Assembly (NCBI RefSeq): GCF_029210375.1
Contig: NZ_JARGER010000017.1
Span: 1-64,000 of the forward strand
Reading direction: 5' to 3'
Source: Nocardioides sp. YIM 152315
GTDB taxonomy: Bacteria; Actinomycetota; Actinomycetes; Propionibacteriales; Nocardioidaceae
Length of the DNA stretch: 64,000 bases
Shown: positions 44,170 through 52,691 of the stretch, in pieces
Layout: the number at the start of each line of letters is the position of its first letter
Position numbering within the stretch: position 1 is the first letter of the stretch
Translations under genes and position numbers: made by a program
The notes under the pieces: model-generated
The model's input: only the letters and a program-made list of their open reading frames with translations
What the model was told of the DNA's origin: nothing
The model's database searches: none

Positions 44170-44802
44170 TCAGTCGTCGGTCAGCGGGTAGCCGCGGATG
44201 CCGCGCCAGGCGAGCCCGGCGACCAGGGCCGTCGCGTCCGCGCGGTTAATCCCGCCCTGGTCCGACAGCCAGAACCGGGCGCTGACCTGCGCCATTCCCA
44301 CCAGGGACACCGCGAGCAGCCGGGAGGCCGCGTCGGGCAGGCCGGTGTCGTCGTGGATGACGTTCGCGATCACGGCGGCGCAGTCGGTCGTGACCCGGTC
44401 GACGTGCTCGCGGACGGCGGGCTCGTTGGTCAGGTCGGACTCGAACACCAGGCGGAACGCGCCGGTGTCGCTCGCGACGTACTCGAAGAAGACGTCGATC
44501 GCCGCCTGGACGCGCAGCTTGTTGTCCTCGGTCGACTCCAGGGCCCGGCGGCAGTTGTCGATGATCGCGTCGCACGACTGGTCGAGCAGCGCGAGATAGA
44601 GGTCGAGCTTGCCGGGGAAGTGCTGGTAGAGCACGGGCTTGGAGACACCGGCCCGCTCGGCGATGTCGTCCATGGCCGCCGCGTGGTAGCCCTGGGCCAC
44701 GAAGACCTCGAGGGCGGACGCCATCAGCTGCGCCCGCCGCTCGCGCCGGGGCATCCGGGCTCCGCGGGGTCGCACCGGTGCGTCGTACTGCTCTGCCGTC
44801 AC
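44170..44802 (-). CDS. TetR-family regulator (Rv3208-like)
   Basis: A 210-residue regulator with the helix-turn-helix at about 25-70: ALEVFVAQGYHAAAMDDIAERAGVSKPVLYQHFPGKLDLYLALL. The GTG at 44802 is preferred over an ATG 18 nt upstream because TAGGCT (complement of 44810-44815) stands exactly 7 nt before it, and the peptide then begins VTAEQYDAPVRPRG as in relatives. Next to DUF3107 and near the RNA helicase and MoeZ, it occupies the conserved place of mycobacterial Rv3208. The target genes are unknown. Confidence 0.88.
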   Translation of the reverse strand: MTAEQYDAPVRPRGARMPRRERRAQLMASALEVFVAQGYHAAAMDDIAERAGVSKPVLYQHFPGKLDLYLALLDQSCDAIIDNCRRALESTEDNKLRVQAAIDVFFEYVASDTGAFRLVFESDLTNEPAVREHVDRVTTDCAAVIANVIHDDTGLPDAASRLLAVSLVGMAQVSARFWLSDQGGINRADATALVAGLAWRGIRGYPLTDD

Positions 44803-44956
44803 GCCCCGCAGCCTACCCATCGGTCACCCGCGTCCGGATGACGGGACGCGGCGGCCCGCACCGGGGCGCGACGGGGAACATGGCAGGACCGGAGGTTGTT
44901 CGCACGAACGAGACAACCAGCGACACCACCAGTCCAGGCACAACGAGGAGTACGCC

Positions 44957-46156
44957 GTGTCCTTTCCCGCGCTCGTGGAGCCCGCGGACGAGCTCACCAT
45001 CGACGAGGTGCGCCGTTACAGCCGGCACCTGATCATCCCGGACGTCGGCATGACCGGGCAGAAGCGCCTCAAGAACGCCAAGGTGCTGGTGATCGGCGCG
45101 GGCGGACTGGGCAGCCCGGCGCTCCTCTACCTGGCGGCGGCCGGTGTGCACACGCTCGGCATCGCCGAGTTCGACGAGGTCGACGAGTCGAACCTGCAGC
45201 GCCAGATCATCCACGGCCAGTCCGACATCGGGAAGTCGAAGGCGCAGTCGGCCAAGGAGTCGATCGCGGAGACGAACCCCTACGTCGACGTGATCCTCCA
45301 CGAGGGCCGCCTCGACAACGACAACGTCATGGACGTCTTCCGGGGCTACGACCTGATCGTCGACGGCACCGACAACTTCGCCACGCGCTACATGGTCAAC
45401 GACGCGGCGTACTTCCTCGGGATCCCGTACGTGTGGGGCTCGATCTACCGCTTCGACGGCCAGGCCTCGGTGTTCGCGCCGACGCTCGCCGACGACGCGC
45501 CGTGCTATCGCTGCCTCTACCCCGAGCCTCCGCCGCCGGGCATGGTCCCGAGCTGCGCCGAGGGCGGCGTGCTGGGCGTGCTGTGCGCGTCGATCGGCGC
45601 GATCCAGGTCAACGAGGCCATCAAGCTCCTGACCGGCATCGGCGACCCGCTGGTCGGCAAGCTGATGATCTACGACGCCCTGGAGATGGAGTACCGCAAG
45701 CTCAAGGTGCGCAAGGACCCCAACTGCGCGCTGTGCGGGGAGAACCCGACCGTCACGGGCCTCATCGACTACGAGAGCTTCTGCGGCGCGGTCTCCGACG
45801 ACGCCGCCGAGGCCGCCGCCGGCTCGACGATCTCGGTCGTCCAGCTCGAGCACATGCTGAAGGAGCGCGAGGAGGGCACCCGCGACTTCGTGCTGGTCGA
45901 CGTCCGCGAGCCGAACGAGTACGAGATCAACCGGATCCCCGGCTCGGTCCTCATCCCCAAGGGCGACTTCCTCAACGGCTCGGCCCTCGAGCAGCTCCCG
46001 AGCGACAAGCAGGTCGTCATGCACTGCAAGTCCGGCGTCCGCTCCGCGGAGACGCTCGCGATCGTCAAGGGTGCGGGGTACGCCGACGCCGTGCACGTCG
46101 GCGGCGGCGTGGTCGCCTGGGTCAACCAGATCGACCCCTCCCAGCCGTCGTACTGA
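44957..46156 (+). CDS. moeZ: Adenylyltransferase/sulfurtransferase MoeZ
   Basis: A 399-residue two-domain protein. Residues about 15-255 are a ThiF/MoeB adenylation domain with GAGGLGSP (47-54), the catalytic Asp region GTDNFATRY, and zinc cysteines in CYRCLYPEP and CALCGE. Residues about 285-399 are a rhodanese domain with catalytic Cys357 in MHCKSGVRSAE. MoeZ activates ubiquitin-like carrier proteins (MoaD, CysO, ThiS) and gives them a thiocarboxylate. That sulfur supply would also serve the molybdopterin enzyme encoded at 61362. GAGGAG is 6 nt before the GTG start. Confidence 0.94.
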   Translation: MSFPALVEPADELTIDEVRRYSRHLIIPDVGMTGQKRLKNAKVLVIGAGGLGSPALLYLAAAGVHTLGIAEFDEVDESNLQRQIIHGQSDIGKSKAQSAKESIAETNPYVDVILHEGRLDNDNVMDVFRGYDLIVDGTDNFATRYMVNDAAYFLGIPYVWGSIYRFDGQASVFAPTLADDAPCYRCLYPEPPPPGMVPSCAEGGVLGVLCASIGAIQVNEAIKLLTGIGDPLVGKLMIYDALEMEYRKLKVRKDPNCALCGENPTVTGLIDYESFCGAVSDDAAEAAAGSTISVVQLEHMLKEREEGTRDFVLVDVREPNEYEINRIPGSVLIPKGDFLNGSALEQLPSDKQVVMHCKSGVRSAETLAIVKGAGYADAVHVGGGVVAWVNQIDPSQPSY

Positions 46157-46299
46157 CCCAGGCGCCGGGCCGGTCAGGGAAGACGCGCGACGCCGGACGC
46201 GGTGGCGGGAGGCGCGAGAGCCCGGCGGCCCGGGCGCCTCGACGAGCGCACCCGCCTACCGGTACGTAACCTGCCCGGGGGCTTCTCGTTGAGGCGGGC

Positions 46300-47178
46300 A
46301 TGACCCTCACGCGTTCGCAGTTGGCCGCCGTGGTGGCGGCCGTCACCGTCACCGTCCTGACCGTCGTGCTGATGGCCCTCCAGCCCGCGCCGGCCGGCGC
46401 GGCGCCCACCTGGGCCCCGGCGGGCGAGGCCGCGATCCACCCGGGCACGCAGATGTACACCCAGGGCGCGCAGTGCACCGGCAACTTCGTCTTCACCGAC
46501 GGCGCCGGCGACGTCTACGTCGGGTACGCCGCCCACTGCGCCGGCACCGGGGAGGCGACCGACACCAACGGGTGCAACGTCGAGTCGCTGCCGCTCGGCA
46601 CGCCCGTCACGTTCAACGAGGGCGGCAGCCTGCTCAGCGAGGGCACCCAGGTCGGCTCGGGCACACTGGCCTACTCCTCGTGGGAGACGATGAACCGGGT
46701 CGACGAGGCCGACGCCAACACGTGCGCCTACAACGACCTCGCCCTGGTGAGGGTCAGCGGCGCGGACGTCGCGAAGGTCAACCCGTCGATCCCGTTCTGG
46801 GGCGGGCCGACCGGCATCGACACCGACGGCACCGCCGCCGGCGACCGGGTGTGGACCTACGGCAACTCCAGCCTCCGCGCCGGCGTCACGCTGCTCTCGC
46901 CCCACACCGGCATCAGCCTCGGCGACAACGCCGCCGACGGCGGCTGGTCGCACCCGCTCTACACGGTGACGCCCGGCGTTCCCGGCGACTCCGGCTCGGC
47001 GTTCGTGAGCGCCGACGGCAAGGCGGTCGGTGTGCTGTCGACCCTCGGGCTCGCCCCGCTGCCGCTCTCCAACAACATCGGGGACCTCGGCAAGGAGCTC
47101 GCCTACGCGAAGCAGCACTCGGGCATCTCCGGCCTGCGGCTGGTGAACGGGACGGAGCCGTTCGACCCGGTCCTCTGA
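46300..47178 (+). CDS. Secreted trypsin-like serine protease
   Basis: A 292-residue exported protein with a signal peptide at about 1-35 (ends PAGAA). The chymotrypsin-fold triad is visible: His79 in GYAAHC, Asp146 in CAYNDLALVRV, and Ser231 in GVPGDSGSAF. Cys59/Cys80 and Cys92/Cys142 could form disulfides. The substrate is unknown. TAACCT (46267-46272) is a possible -10 with a short leader carrying TGAGGCG as a weak ribosome site. It lies between MoeZ and the MoxR operon without overlap to either. Confidence 0.86.
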   Translation: MTLTRSQLAAVVAAVTVTVLTVVLMALQPAPAGAAPTWAPAGEAAIHPGTQMYTQGAQCTGNFVFTDGAGDVYVGYAAHCAGTGEATDTNGCNVESLPLGTPVTFNEGGSLLSEGTQVGSGTLAYSSWETMNRVDEADANTCAYNDLALVRVSGADVAKVNPSIPFWGGPTGIDTDGTAAGDRVWTYGNSSLRAGVTLLSPHTGISLGDNAADGGWSHPLYTVTPGVPGDSGSAFVSADGKAVGVLSTLGLAPLPLSNNIGDLGKELAYAKQHSGISGLRLVNGTEPFDPVL

Positions 47179-47263
47179 GTCCCGCCACCGGGGTCACATC
47201 GTGACCTCGATGTGACCTCCGGATCCACGCACGCGGCCCGGGACGGCGGGTAGGTTTCCGCGC

Positions 47264-48010
47264 ATGACCGCTCGGCGTGCCGGCACCGTGGCCGTGACGT
47301 TGGTGTCGGTCGGTGTCGTGCTCGCGGTGCTGCTGGTCACCTGGGCCGCGTCAATCGGCCCCCACGACGTGCTCCGCGGCGAGGGGTGGCAGCCCGAGAC
47401 CACGGTGTCGCCCACGCCCGCCGACGGCGCCGCGACCGCGCAGGCACAGCCCGACCCCGACGACGCCGAGACCGTCCCCCACAACGAGGGTCTGCTGCAC
47501 GTGCTCGCCCTGGTCCTCAACGTCGCGGCGGCCGTCCTCGCGGCCTGGCTGCTCGTCCGCCTGACCCGCTGGACGCGCCGCGCCCGGCGCGAACGCCGCC
47601 GCCGGATCGCCCGGCAGCGAGCGCTGGGGGGCGCGGAGTTCGACGTCATGGAGCCGGGCGCCGCCGTCGCCCGCGACCTACTGGCCGACGCTGACGCCCA
47701 GCGCGACCTGCTGAGCGGCGGCACGCCGCGCAACGCCGTGGTCGCGTGCTGGCACCGGTTCGAGGTCACGGCGGCCGCGGCCGGCATCGAGCGGAAGCCG
47801 TGGGAGACGTCGTCGGAGTACACCCTGCGCATCCTCGACCTGGTCGCCGCCGACACCGCGGCGGTCGGTCGCCTGGCGGGGCTCTACCGGGAGGCGCGCT
47901 TCTCCGAGCACGACCTCAGCGAGGACGACCGGTCGGCGGCGCTCGCGGCCCTCGACGAGGTGCACCGCACGATCCGGGCGCCCGTCCCGGCGAGCCGGGT
48001 GCCCGCATGA
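47264..48010 (+). CDS. DUF4129 membrane protein
   Basis: A 248-residue protein with two transmembrane helices (about 8-28 and 83-103) separated by an acidic extracellular loop. The C-terminal cytoplasmic domain carries the DUF4129 signature: NAVVACWHRFEVTAAAAG, KPWETSSEYTLRIL, and RLAGLYREARFSEHDLSEDDR. The family always occurs with MoxR/DUF58 genes, as here. TAGGTT (47251-47256) stands 7 nt before the ATG, marking a leaderless operon start. Its stop overlaps the next gene by 4 nt. Confidence 0.85.
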   Translation: MTARRAGTVAVTLVSVGVVLAVLLVTWAASIGPHDVLRGEGWQPETTVSPTPADGAATAQAQPDPDDAETVPHNEGLLHVLALVLNVAAAVLAAWLLVRLTRWTRRARRERRRRIARQRALGGAEFDVMEPGAAVARDLLADADAQRDLLSGGTPRNAVVACWHRFEVTAAAAGIERKPWETSSEYTLRILDLVAADTAAVGRLAGLYREARFSEHDLSEDDRSAALAALDEVHRTIRAPVPASRVPA

Positions 48011-48477
48011 GGAGTCGGTGGTGGCCGCGCGTCCTGGGCGCGGCGGCGGCGTTCGCCGGGTTCGAGGTGCTGCTGACCGTCATCGACGCCGACCCCGACC
48101 CGGTGCGGCTGGCGCTGCTGGTCGCGATCTGCACCGCCCTGCTCGGGCTGGTCCTCGACGCGCTCGGGGGAGCGGAGCCGTCGTGGCGCGTGGACGTCGA
48201 ACGGCCGTCGGTCCGCGAGAGCGGCGATCCGCGGCTGGTGCGGTACGTCGCCCTCATCGAGGCCCATCTCTCCGCCCGCACCGCCGAGCACGCCCTGCGC
48301 GACCGGCTCGCGCTGCTCACCGACCAGGTGCTGCGCCAGCGCCACGGACTGCGCCGCGACGACCCCGCCGCCGAGGCGCTGCTCGACCCGGAGCTGCTCG
48401 GCGTACTCTCCGGACCGCCGCGGCGTCTCGCCCGCGCCGAGATCGACCGCTGCCTGACCGCCATCGAGGAGCTGTGA
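48007..48477 (+). CDS. Small membrane protein in MoxR operon, unknown function
   Basis: A 156-residue protein with two adjacent hydrophobic segments (about 8-24 and 30-48), then a helical cytoplasmic domain: RLVRYVALIEAHLSARTAEHALRDRLALLTDQVLRQRHGL, ending RARAEIDRCLTAIEEL-like. I do not recognise a named family. Start and stop overlap the DUF4129 gene (ATGA) and the MoxR gene (TGATG), so it is translated as part of the operon. Confidence 0.8.
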   Translation: MRSRWWPRVLGAAAAFAGFEVLLTVIDADPDPVRLALLVAICTALLGLVLDALGGAEPSWRVDVERPSVRESGDPRLVRYVALIEAHLSARTAEHALRDRLALLTDQVLRQRHGLRRDDPAAEALLDPELLGVLSGPPRRLARAEIDRCLTAIEEL

Positions 48478-49460
48478 TGACCGAGCCCGCCGCCCTACCT
48501 CTCAGCGTCGTCGAGGCCGCCGAGCTCGCCGGCCGGGTGCTGACCGAGGTCGAGAAGGCGATCGTCGGCAAGCGCGAGGCGCTCATGCAGGTGCTGGCCG
48601 CGGTGCTGGCGAAGGGACACGTGCTGCTCGAGGACTACCCCGGCCTGGGCAAGACGCTGGCGGCCCGGTCGTTCGCGCAGGCGCTCGGCCTGGAGTTCCG
48701 CCGCGCCCAGTTCACCCCCGACCTGCTGCCGGCCGACCTCACCGGGTCGTTCATCTACGACCAGCGCGAGGCGCGCTTCGACTTCCGACCCGGGCCGCTC
48801 TTCACCGGGCTGCTCCTCGCCGACGAGATCAACCGGACCCCGCCCAAGACGCAGGCCGCCCTGCTCGAGGCGATGCAGGAGCGCCAGGTCACCGTCGAGG
48901 GGGAGACCTTCCCGCTGCCGGCGCCCTTCCACGTGATCGCGACGGCGAACCCGATCGAGTACGAAGGCACCTACCCGCTCCCGGAGGCCCAGCTCGACCG
49001 GTTCCTGCTGCGGGTCAGCTTCGGCTACCCCGCGCCGGGGGAGGAGTACGACGTGCTCGCCCGGCGCCTCGAGCGCCGCCAGGAGGAGGTCGAGCTGGAG
49101 CGGGTCACCGACGCCGCCGGGCTGCTCGCGATGCAGGCGGCCGTCGAGACCGTGACCGTCGACGAGAGCGTCGGGCGCTACTGCGTCGACCTCGCGACCT
49201 CCACCCGCACCCACGGCGACGTGCTCACCGGTGCCTCGCCCCGTGGGTCGCTGGGACTGGTGCTGGCCGCCCGTGCCTTCGCCCTGCTCCGGGGGCGCGA
49301 CTACGTGATCCCCGAGGACGTGAAGGCCGTGTCGCGCTCCGTGCTGGCCCACCGGATCACGGTGCGTCCCGAGCTCTGGATGTCGGACGCCAGCGGTCGA
49401 GCGGTCGTCGACGCCGTCCTCTCCCAGGTCGCCACGCCAGCGACCCTCGAGCGCAGATGA
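48477..49460 (+). CDS. MoxR-family AAA ATPase
   Basis: A 327-residue MoxR ATPase. Walker A is EDYPGLGKT (52-60), Walker B LLLADEINRTPPKTQ (about 113-127), sensor-1 TANPIEYEGTYPLPEAQLDRF, and sensor-2 SPRGSLGLVLAARAFAL. MoxR ATPases act as chaperones that activate or insert metal or cell-envelope partners, usually together with DUF58 proteins. It overlaps the preceding gene by 1 nt and the following DUF58 gene by 4 nt. Confidence 0.94.
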   Translation: MTEPAALPLSVVEAAELAGRVLTEVEKAIVGKREALMQVLAAVLAKGHVLLEDYPGLGKTLAARSFAQALGLEFRRAQFTPDLLPADLTGSFIYDQREARFDFRPGPLFTGLLLADEINRTPPKTQAALLEAMQERQVTVEGETFPLPAPFHVIATANPIEYEGTYPLPEAQLDRFLLRVSFGYPAPGEEYDVLARRLERRQEEVELERVTDAAGLLAMQAAVETVTVDESVGRYCVDLATSTRTHGDVLTGASPRGSLGLVLAARAFALLRGRDYVIPEDVKAVSRSVLAHRITVRPELWMSDASGRAVVDAVLSQVATPATLERR

Positions 49461-50779
49461 GCTCGCTCGACGCCGTCTGGCACCCGACCGGCTCGCTCGG
49501 CCGCGCCGTCGTGGTGGCGGCGGTCGCGGTGTGTGGCGCGCTGCTGGTCGGGGACCCCTCGCTGCTCGTCGTCGCGGTGCCGTTCGTCGCGATCGCGACG
49601 CTCGGCCTGCTGCACCGGCCGGCCATGGCGCCGGCGCTGTCGCCGACGATCAGCGTCCGGCTCGACCACGGGATGCTCCACGAGGGCCAGGGCACCACCT
49701 CCCGGATGACGCTGACCGGCGCCGACGACGCGGAGTACCTCACCCGCGCCAGTGGACGCCCGCCGTACGTCGCGATGCGCCCGCACCACGGCCAGGTCGG
49801 CGCACTGCTCGCCGGCGCGGACGGCCCGGCGCCGCTCATCGAGGTCAGCCCGCGCCGCTGGGGCCGGCGGATCCTCGGCGAGGAGAAGGTCGCGCTGACG
49901 ACGCCCTGGGCGGGCTACCGGTTCGGGCCCGTGCCGCTCGGTGGCCAGCAGGTGCGGGTGCTGCCGGCGACGTCGGCGTACGACTCGCGGGCCGAGGTCC
50001 CGCAGCCGTTGGGGCTGGTGGGCGCGCACCGGTCGCGACGGCCCGGTGGCGGCACGGAGCTGGCCGGGATCCGACCGTTCCTGCCCGGCGACCGGCTGCG
50101 CCGGGTCAACTGGCGCGTCTCGCTGCGCACCGGGGATCTCCACGTCGTGAGCACCCGCGCCGAGGAGGACAGCGGCGTGCTGCTGGTGGTCGACGCGCTC
50201 GCCGACCACGGCGCGTCCGGGGGCGTCGACGGCGCGTCCAGCAGCCTGGACCTCGCCGTGCGGGCGGCCGCCGCGATCGCCGAGCACCACGTGCGCTCCG
50301 GCGACCGGGTGGCGCTCCGGGTGGTCGGCCGCGGCCGGGAGCTGGTCGGCTTCGGCACCGGCGCGCGGCACCTGCGACGGCTGCACCACACGCTGGCGGC
50401 GGTGCGCCCGGGCGAGCTCGTCGGCGCGCCCGACGCCGGCGTGCTGCAGCTCGGCGTCACCGGCGGCACGGTCGTCATCCTGTTGTCCCCGATGCTGGCC
50501 GAGGCGACCGGCACGGTCGCCGCGACGCTGACCCGGCGCGGCGTGCCCGTGCTCGTCGTGGACACCCTGCCCGCCGACGTACGTCCGGGCGTCGCCGACG
50601 GCACCGACCCGGCCGTCGCCGCCCTCGCGTGGCGGATGCGCACCCTCGAGCGATCCGTGGTGCTGCAGCGGCTGGCCGCGCTGGGATGCCCGGTCGTGCC
50701 GTGGCGCGGCCCCGGCACGATCGACGAGGTGCTGCGCCGGCTCGCGCGCCGTGCCGAGTTGCCGAGGGTGGCGCGGTGA
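49457..50779 (+). CDS. DUF58 (vWA-like) membrane-linked protein
   Basis: A 440-residue protein with two N-terminal hydrophobic segments (about 13-55), a beta-rich middle, and the DUF58 signature GGTELAGIRPFLPGDRLRRVNWRVSLRTGDLHV (about 197-229) leading into a vWA-like fold (EEDSGVLLVVDALAD). DUF58 proteins are the usual substrates or partners of MoxR ATPases. Coupled by 4-nt overlaps to the MoxR gene and to the next membrane protein gene. Confidence 0.9.
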   Translation: MSSLDAVWHPTGSLGRAVVVAAVAVCGALLVGDPSLLVVAVPFVAIATLGLLHRPAMAPALSPTISVRLDHGMLHEGQGTTSRMTLTGADDAEYLTRASGRPPYVAMRPHHGQVGALLAGADGPAPLIEVSPRRWGRRILGEEKVALTTPWAGYRFGPVPLGGQQVRVLPATSAYDSRAEVPQPLGLVGAHRSRRPGGGTELAGIRPFLPGDRLRRVNWRVSLRTGDLHVVSTRAEEDSGVLLVVDALADHGASGGVDGASSSLDLAVRAAAAIAEHHVRSGDRVALRVVGRGRELVGFGTGARHLRRLHHTLAAVRPGELVGAPDAGVLQLGVTGGTVVILLSPMLAEATGTVAATLTRRGVPVLVVDTLPADVRPGVADGTDPAVAALAWRMRTLERSVVLQRLAALGCPVVPWRGPGTIDEVLRRLARRAELPRVAR

Positions 50780-51303
50780 CCGAGCTCGGCGAGCTCTCCC
50801 GCAGCCAGTTGGTGCTCCGGCTCGTCGTGCTCGTGGGGCCGGTCGTGGCCGTCCTGGCGGGCGGGCCGGCGGGCCACTGGCCGCCCTGGTGGGTCATCGC
50901 CGTGGTCGTCGGGCTCGCGGGCGGCTTCGCCGCCTTCCCGGAGTCTCCGGTCGGCGCGACCGCGATGCTGGCCGTGCTGGTCTGGTGGGCCGCCGGGCTC
51001 GACGACGGCCTGCACCCGGCGGTGCTCGTCGCCGCCGCCGCGCTGCTGGTCTCCCACGTGGCCGCGGTGCTCGCGTCGTACGGCCCCGGGGAGATGCCGG
51101 TGGACCCGGCGCTGGTGCGCCTGTGGGTGGTCCGCGGGGCGCTGCTGCTCGCGCCCGTCCCGCTGGTCTGGGGGCTCGCGCTGCTGCTGCGCGGCGAGCC
51201 CGAGGAGCCAGGTGTCTGGGTTGTCGGAGTCGCCGCCGGCCTGGTCGTCACCGTCGCCGCGGGAGTCGCGCTGACGTCGGAGCCGCGGAGGGAGGAGCAG
51301 TGA
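50776..51303 (+). CDS. Polytopic membrane protein in MoxR operon
   Basis: A 175-residue protein that is almost entirely hydrophobic, with about five membrane segments and a short basic C terminus (TSEPRREEQ). I do not recognise a family. The GTG start overlaps the DUF58 stop (GTGA) and the stop overlaps the next gene, so it is a full member of the operon. It may be the membrane platform for the MoxR/DUF58/DUF4129 assembly; that is inference from position. Confidence 0.78.
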   Translation: MTELGELSRSQLVLRLVVLVGPVVAVLAGGPAGHWPPWWVIAVVVGLAGGFAAFPESPVGATAMLAVLVWWAAGLDDGLHPAVLVAAAALLVSHVAAVLASYGPGEMPVDPALVRLWVVRGALLLAPVPLVWGLALLLRGEPEEPGVWVVGVAAGLVVTVAAGVALTSEPRREEQ

Positions 51304-51635
51304 GCCTGGACCACGAGAGGTACGTCGAGCTCGTGCTGCGGTGCGTCGAGTCGGTGCCGCGCGGCCGCGTCACGACGTACGGCGCCATCGCGGAGGTCGT
51401 CGGAGCGGTGGTCGGTGGCGGCGGGCCGCGGCTGGTCGGGACCGTGATGGCCCACCACGGGGGACCGGTGCCCTGGTGGCGCGTGGTCCGGGCCGACGGG
51501 TCGCTGCCGCCGAGCCACCAGGGCGAGGCGCGGCAGGCCTACCTCGAGGAGGGCACCGCGCTGCGGCCGTCGGGGAACGTCGACCTGCGCGCCGCGTTCT
51601 GGCGTCCGCCGCCCCGGGAGCCGCGCCAGACCTAA
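51300..51635 (+). CDS. Alkyltransferase-like protein (MGMT family, no catalytic Cys)
   Basis: A 111-residue protein with the C-terminal DNA-binding fold of O6-alkylguanine-DNA alkyltransferase: RGRVTTYGAIAEVVG (Arg/Tyr helix) and the active-site region VPWWRVVRADGSLP. The acceptor motif PCHR is replaced by PWWR, with Trp59 in the Cys place, the mark of ATL proteins that flag bulky O6-alkylguanine for nucleotide excision repair. It ends the MoxR operon by a 4-nt overlap. A homologue (Rv3204) lies in the same mycobacterial neighbourhood. Confidence 0.88.
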   Translation: MSLDHERYVELVLRCVESVPRGRVTTYGAIAEVVGAVVGGGGPRLVGTVMAHHGGPVPWWRVVRADGSLPPSHQGEARQAYLEEGTALRPSGNVDLRAAFWRPPPREPRQT

Positions 51636-51677
51636 GTCGGTGGTCGACTGTCGGTGGCGTGGGTCACAGTGGAGTGC

Positions 51678-52691
51678 ATGGCGCTCGCGATCCGGGCCAC
51701 CGGCCTTGTGAAGAAGTACGGCGACGTCGTCGCGCTCGACGGCCTCGACCTCGAGGTCGAGCAGGGCACGGTGATGGGGCTGCTCGGCCCCAACGGGGCC
51801 GGCAAGACCACGGCGGTGCGGGTGCTGACCACACTCCTGCGGCCCGACAGCGGGCGGGCCGAGGTCGCCGGGGTCGACGTGCTCGCGCGACCCAAGGAGC
51901 TGCGTCGGCGGATCGGGGTGTCGGGGCAGTACGCCGCGGTCGACGAGCACCTCACCGGGTTCGAGAACCTCGACATGGTGGGTCGGCTCTACCACCTCGG
52001 CGCCGGGGCGAGCAGGGCGCGTGCTCGAGAGCTCCTCGCGCAGTTCGACCTCGCGCACGCGGCCGAGCGGGTCGTGAAGGGCTGGTCGGGCGGGATGCGC
52101 CGCCGGCTCGACCTCGCCGGGGCGCTGGTCGCCCGCCCGCCGGTGCTCTTCCTCGACGAGCCGACGACCGGCCTCGACCCGCGCGGCCGGGTGGGCATGT
52201 GGGACGTGATCGAGGACCTCGTCCGCGGCGGCACCACGCTGCTGCTCACCACGCAGTACCTCGAGGAGGCCGACCGGCTGGCCGACCGGATCGCGGTCAT
52301 CGACCAGGGCCGGGTGATCGCGCTCGGCACCGCCGACGAGCTGAAGTCGCAGGTGGGCGGCGAGCGCATCGAGGTCGTCGTGTCCACCGAGGAGCAGCTC
52401 GAGCCCGCGCGGCGCGAGGCCGCGCTCCTGTGCATCGACCAACCGTCGGTCGACGAGCGCGACCGACGGGTCACGGTGCCGGTGGCGGGCGGCACCCGGG
52501 ACCTGGTGGAGCTGCTGGGCCGGCTCGACCGGGCCGGCATCGAGGTCCTCGAGGCCGGCCTGCGCCGGCCGACCCTCGATGACGTGTTCATGTCGCTGAC
52601 CGGCCACCACGCCGAGGCCGAGCAGGCCGGCGAGGTGTCCGACGACCCCGACGACTCCGACGACTCCGACGACTCCGAGGGGGTGGCCTGA
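51678..52691 (+). CDS. DrrA-like ABC transporter ATP-binding protein
   Basis: A 337-residue ATPase of the daunorubicin-resistance type. Walker A is GPNGAGKT (38-45), signature WSGGMRRRLDLAG, Walker B PVLFLDEPTTGLDPRGR, and H-loop replaced by TTQYLEEADRLAD as is normal for this group. The C-terminal about 80 residues form the DrrA tail with LRRPTLDDVFMSLTG, followed by an acidic run of DDS repeats. An in-frame GTG 24 nt upstream is a possible earlier start. It overlaps the permease gene by one base (TGATG), so both are made together as an exporter of an unknown compound or lipid. Confidence 0.92.
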   Translation: MALAIRATGLVKKYGDVVALDGLDLEVEQGTVMGLLGPNGAGKTTAVRVLTTLLRPDSGRAEVAGVDVLARPKELRRRIGVSGQYAAVDEHLTGFENLDMVGRLYHLGAGASRARARELLAQFDLAHAAERVVKGWSGGMRRRLDLAGALVARPPVLFLDEPTTGLDPRGRVGMWDVIEDLVRGGTTLLLTTQYLEEADRLADRIAVIDQGRVIALGTADELKSQVGGERIEVVVSTEEQLEPARREAALLCIDQPSVDERDRRVTVPVAGGTRDLVELLGRLDRAGIEVLEAGLRRPTLDDVFMSLTGHHAEAEQAGEVSDDPDDSDDSDDSEGVA

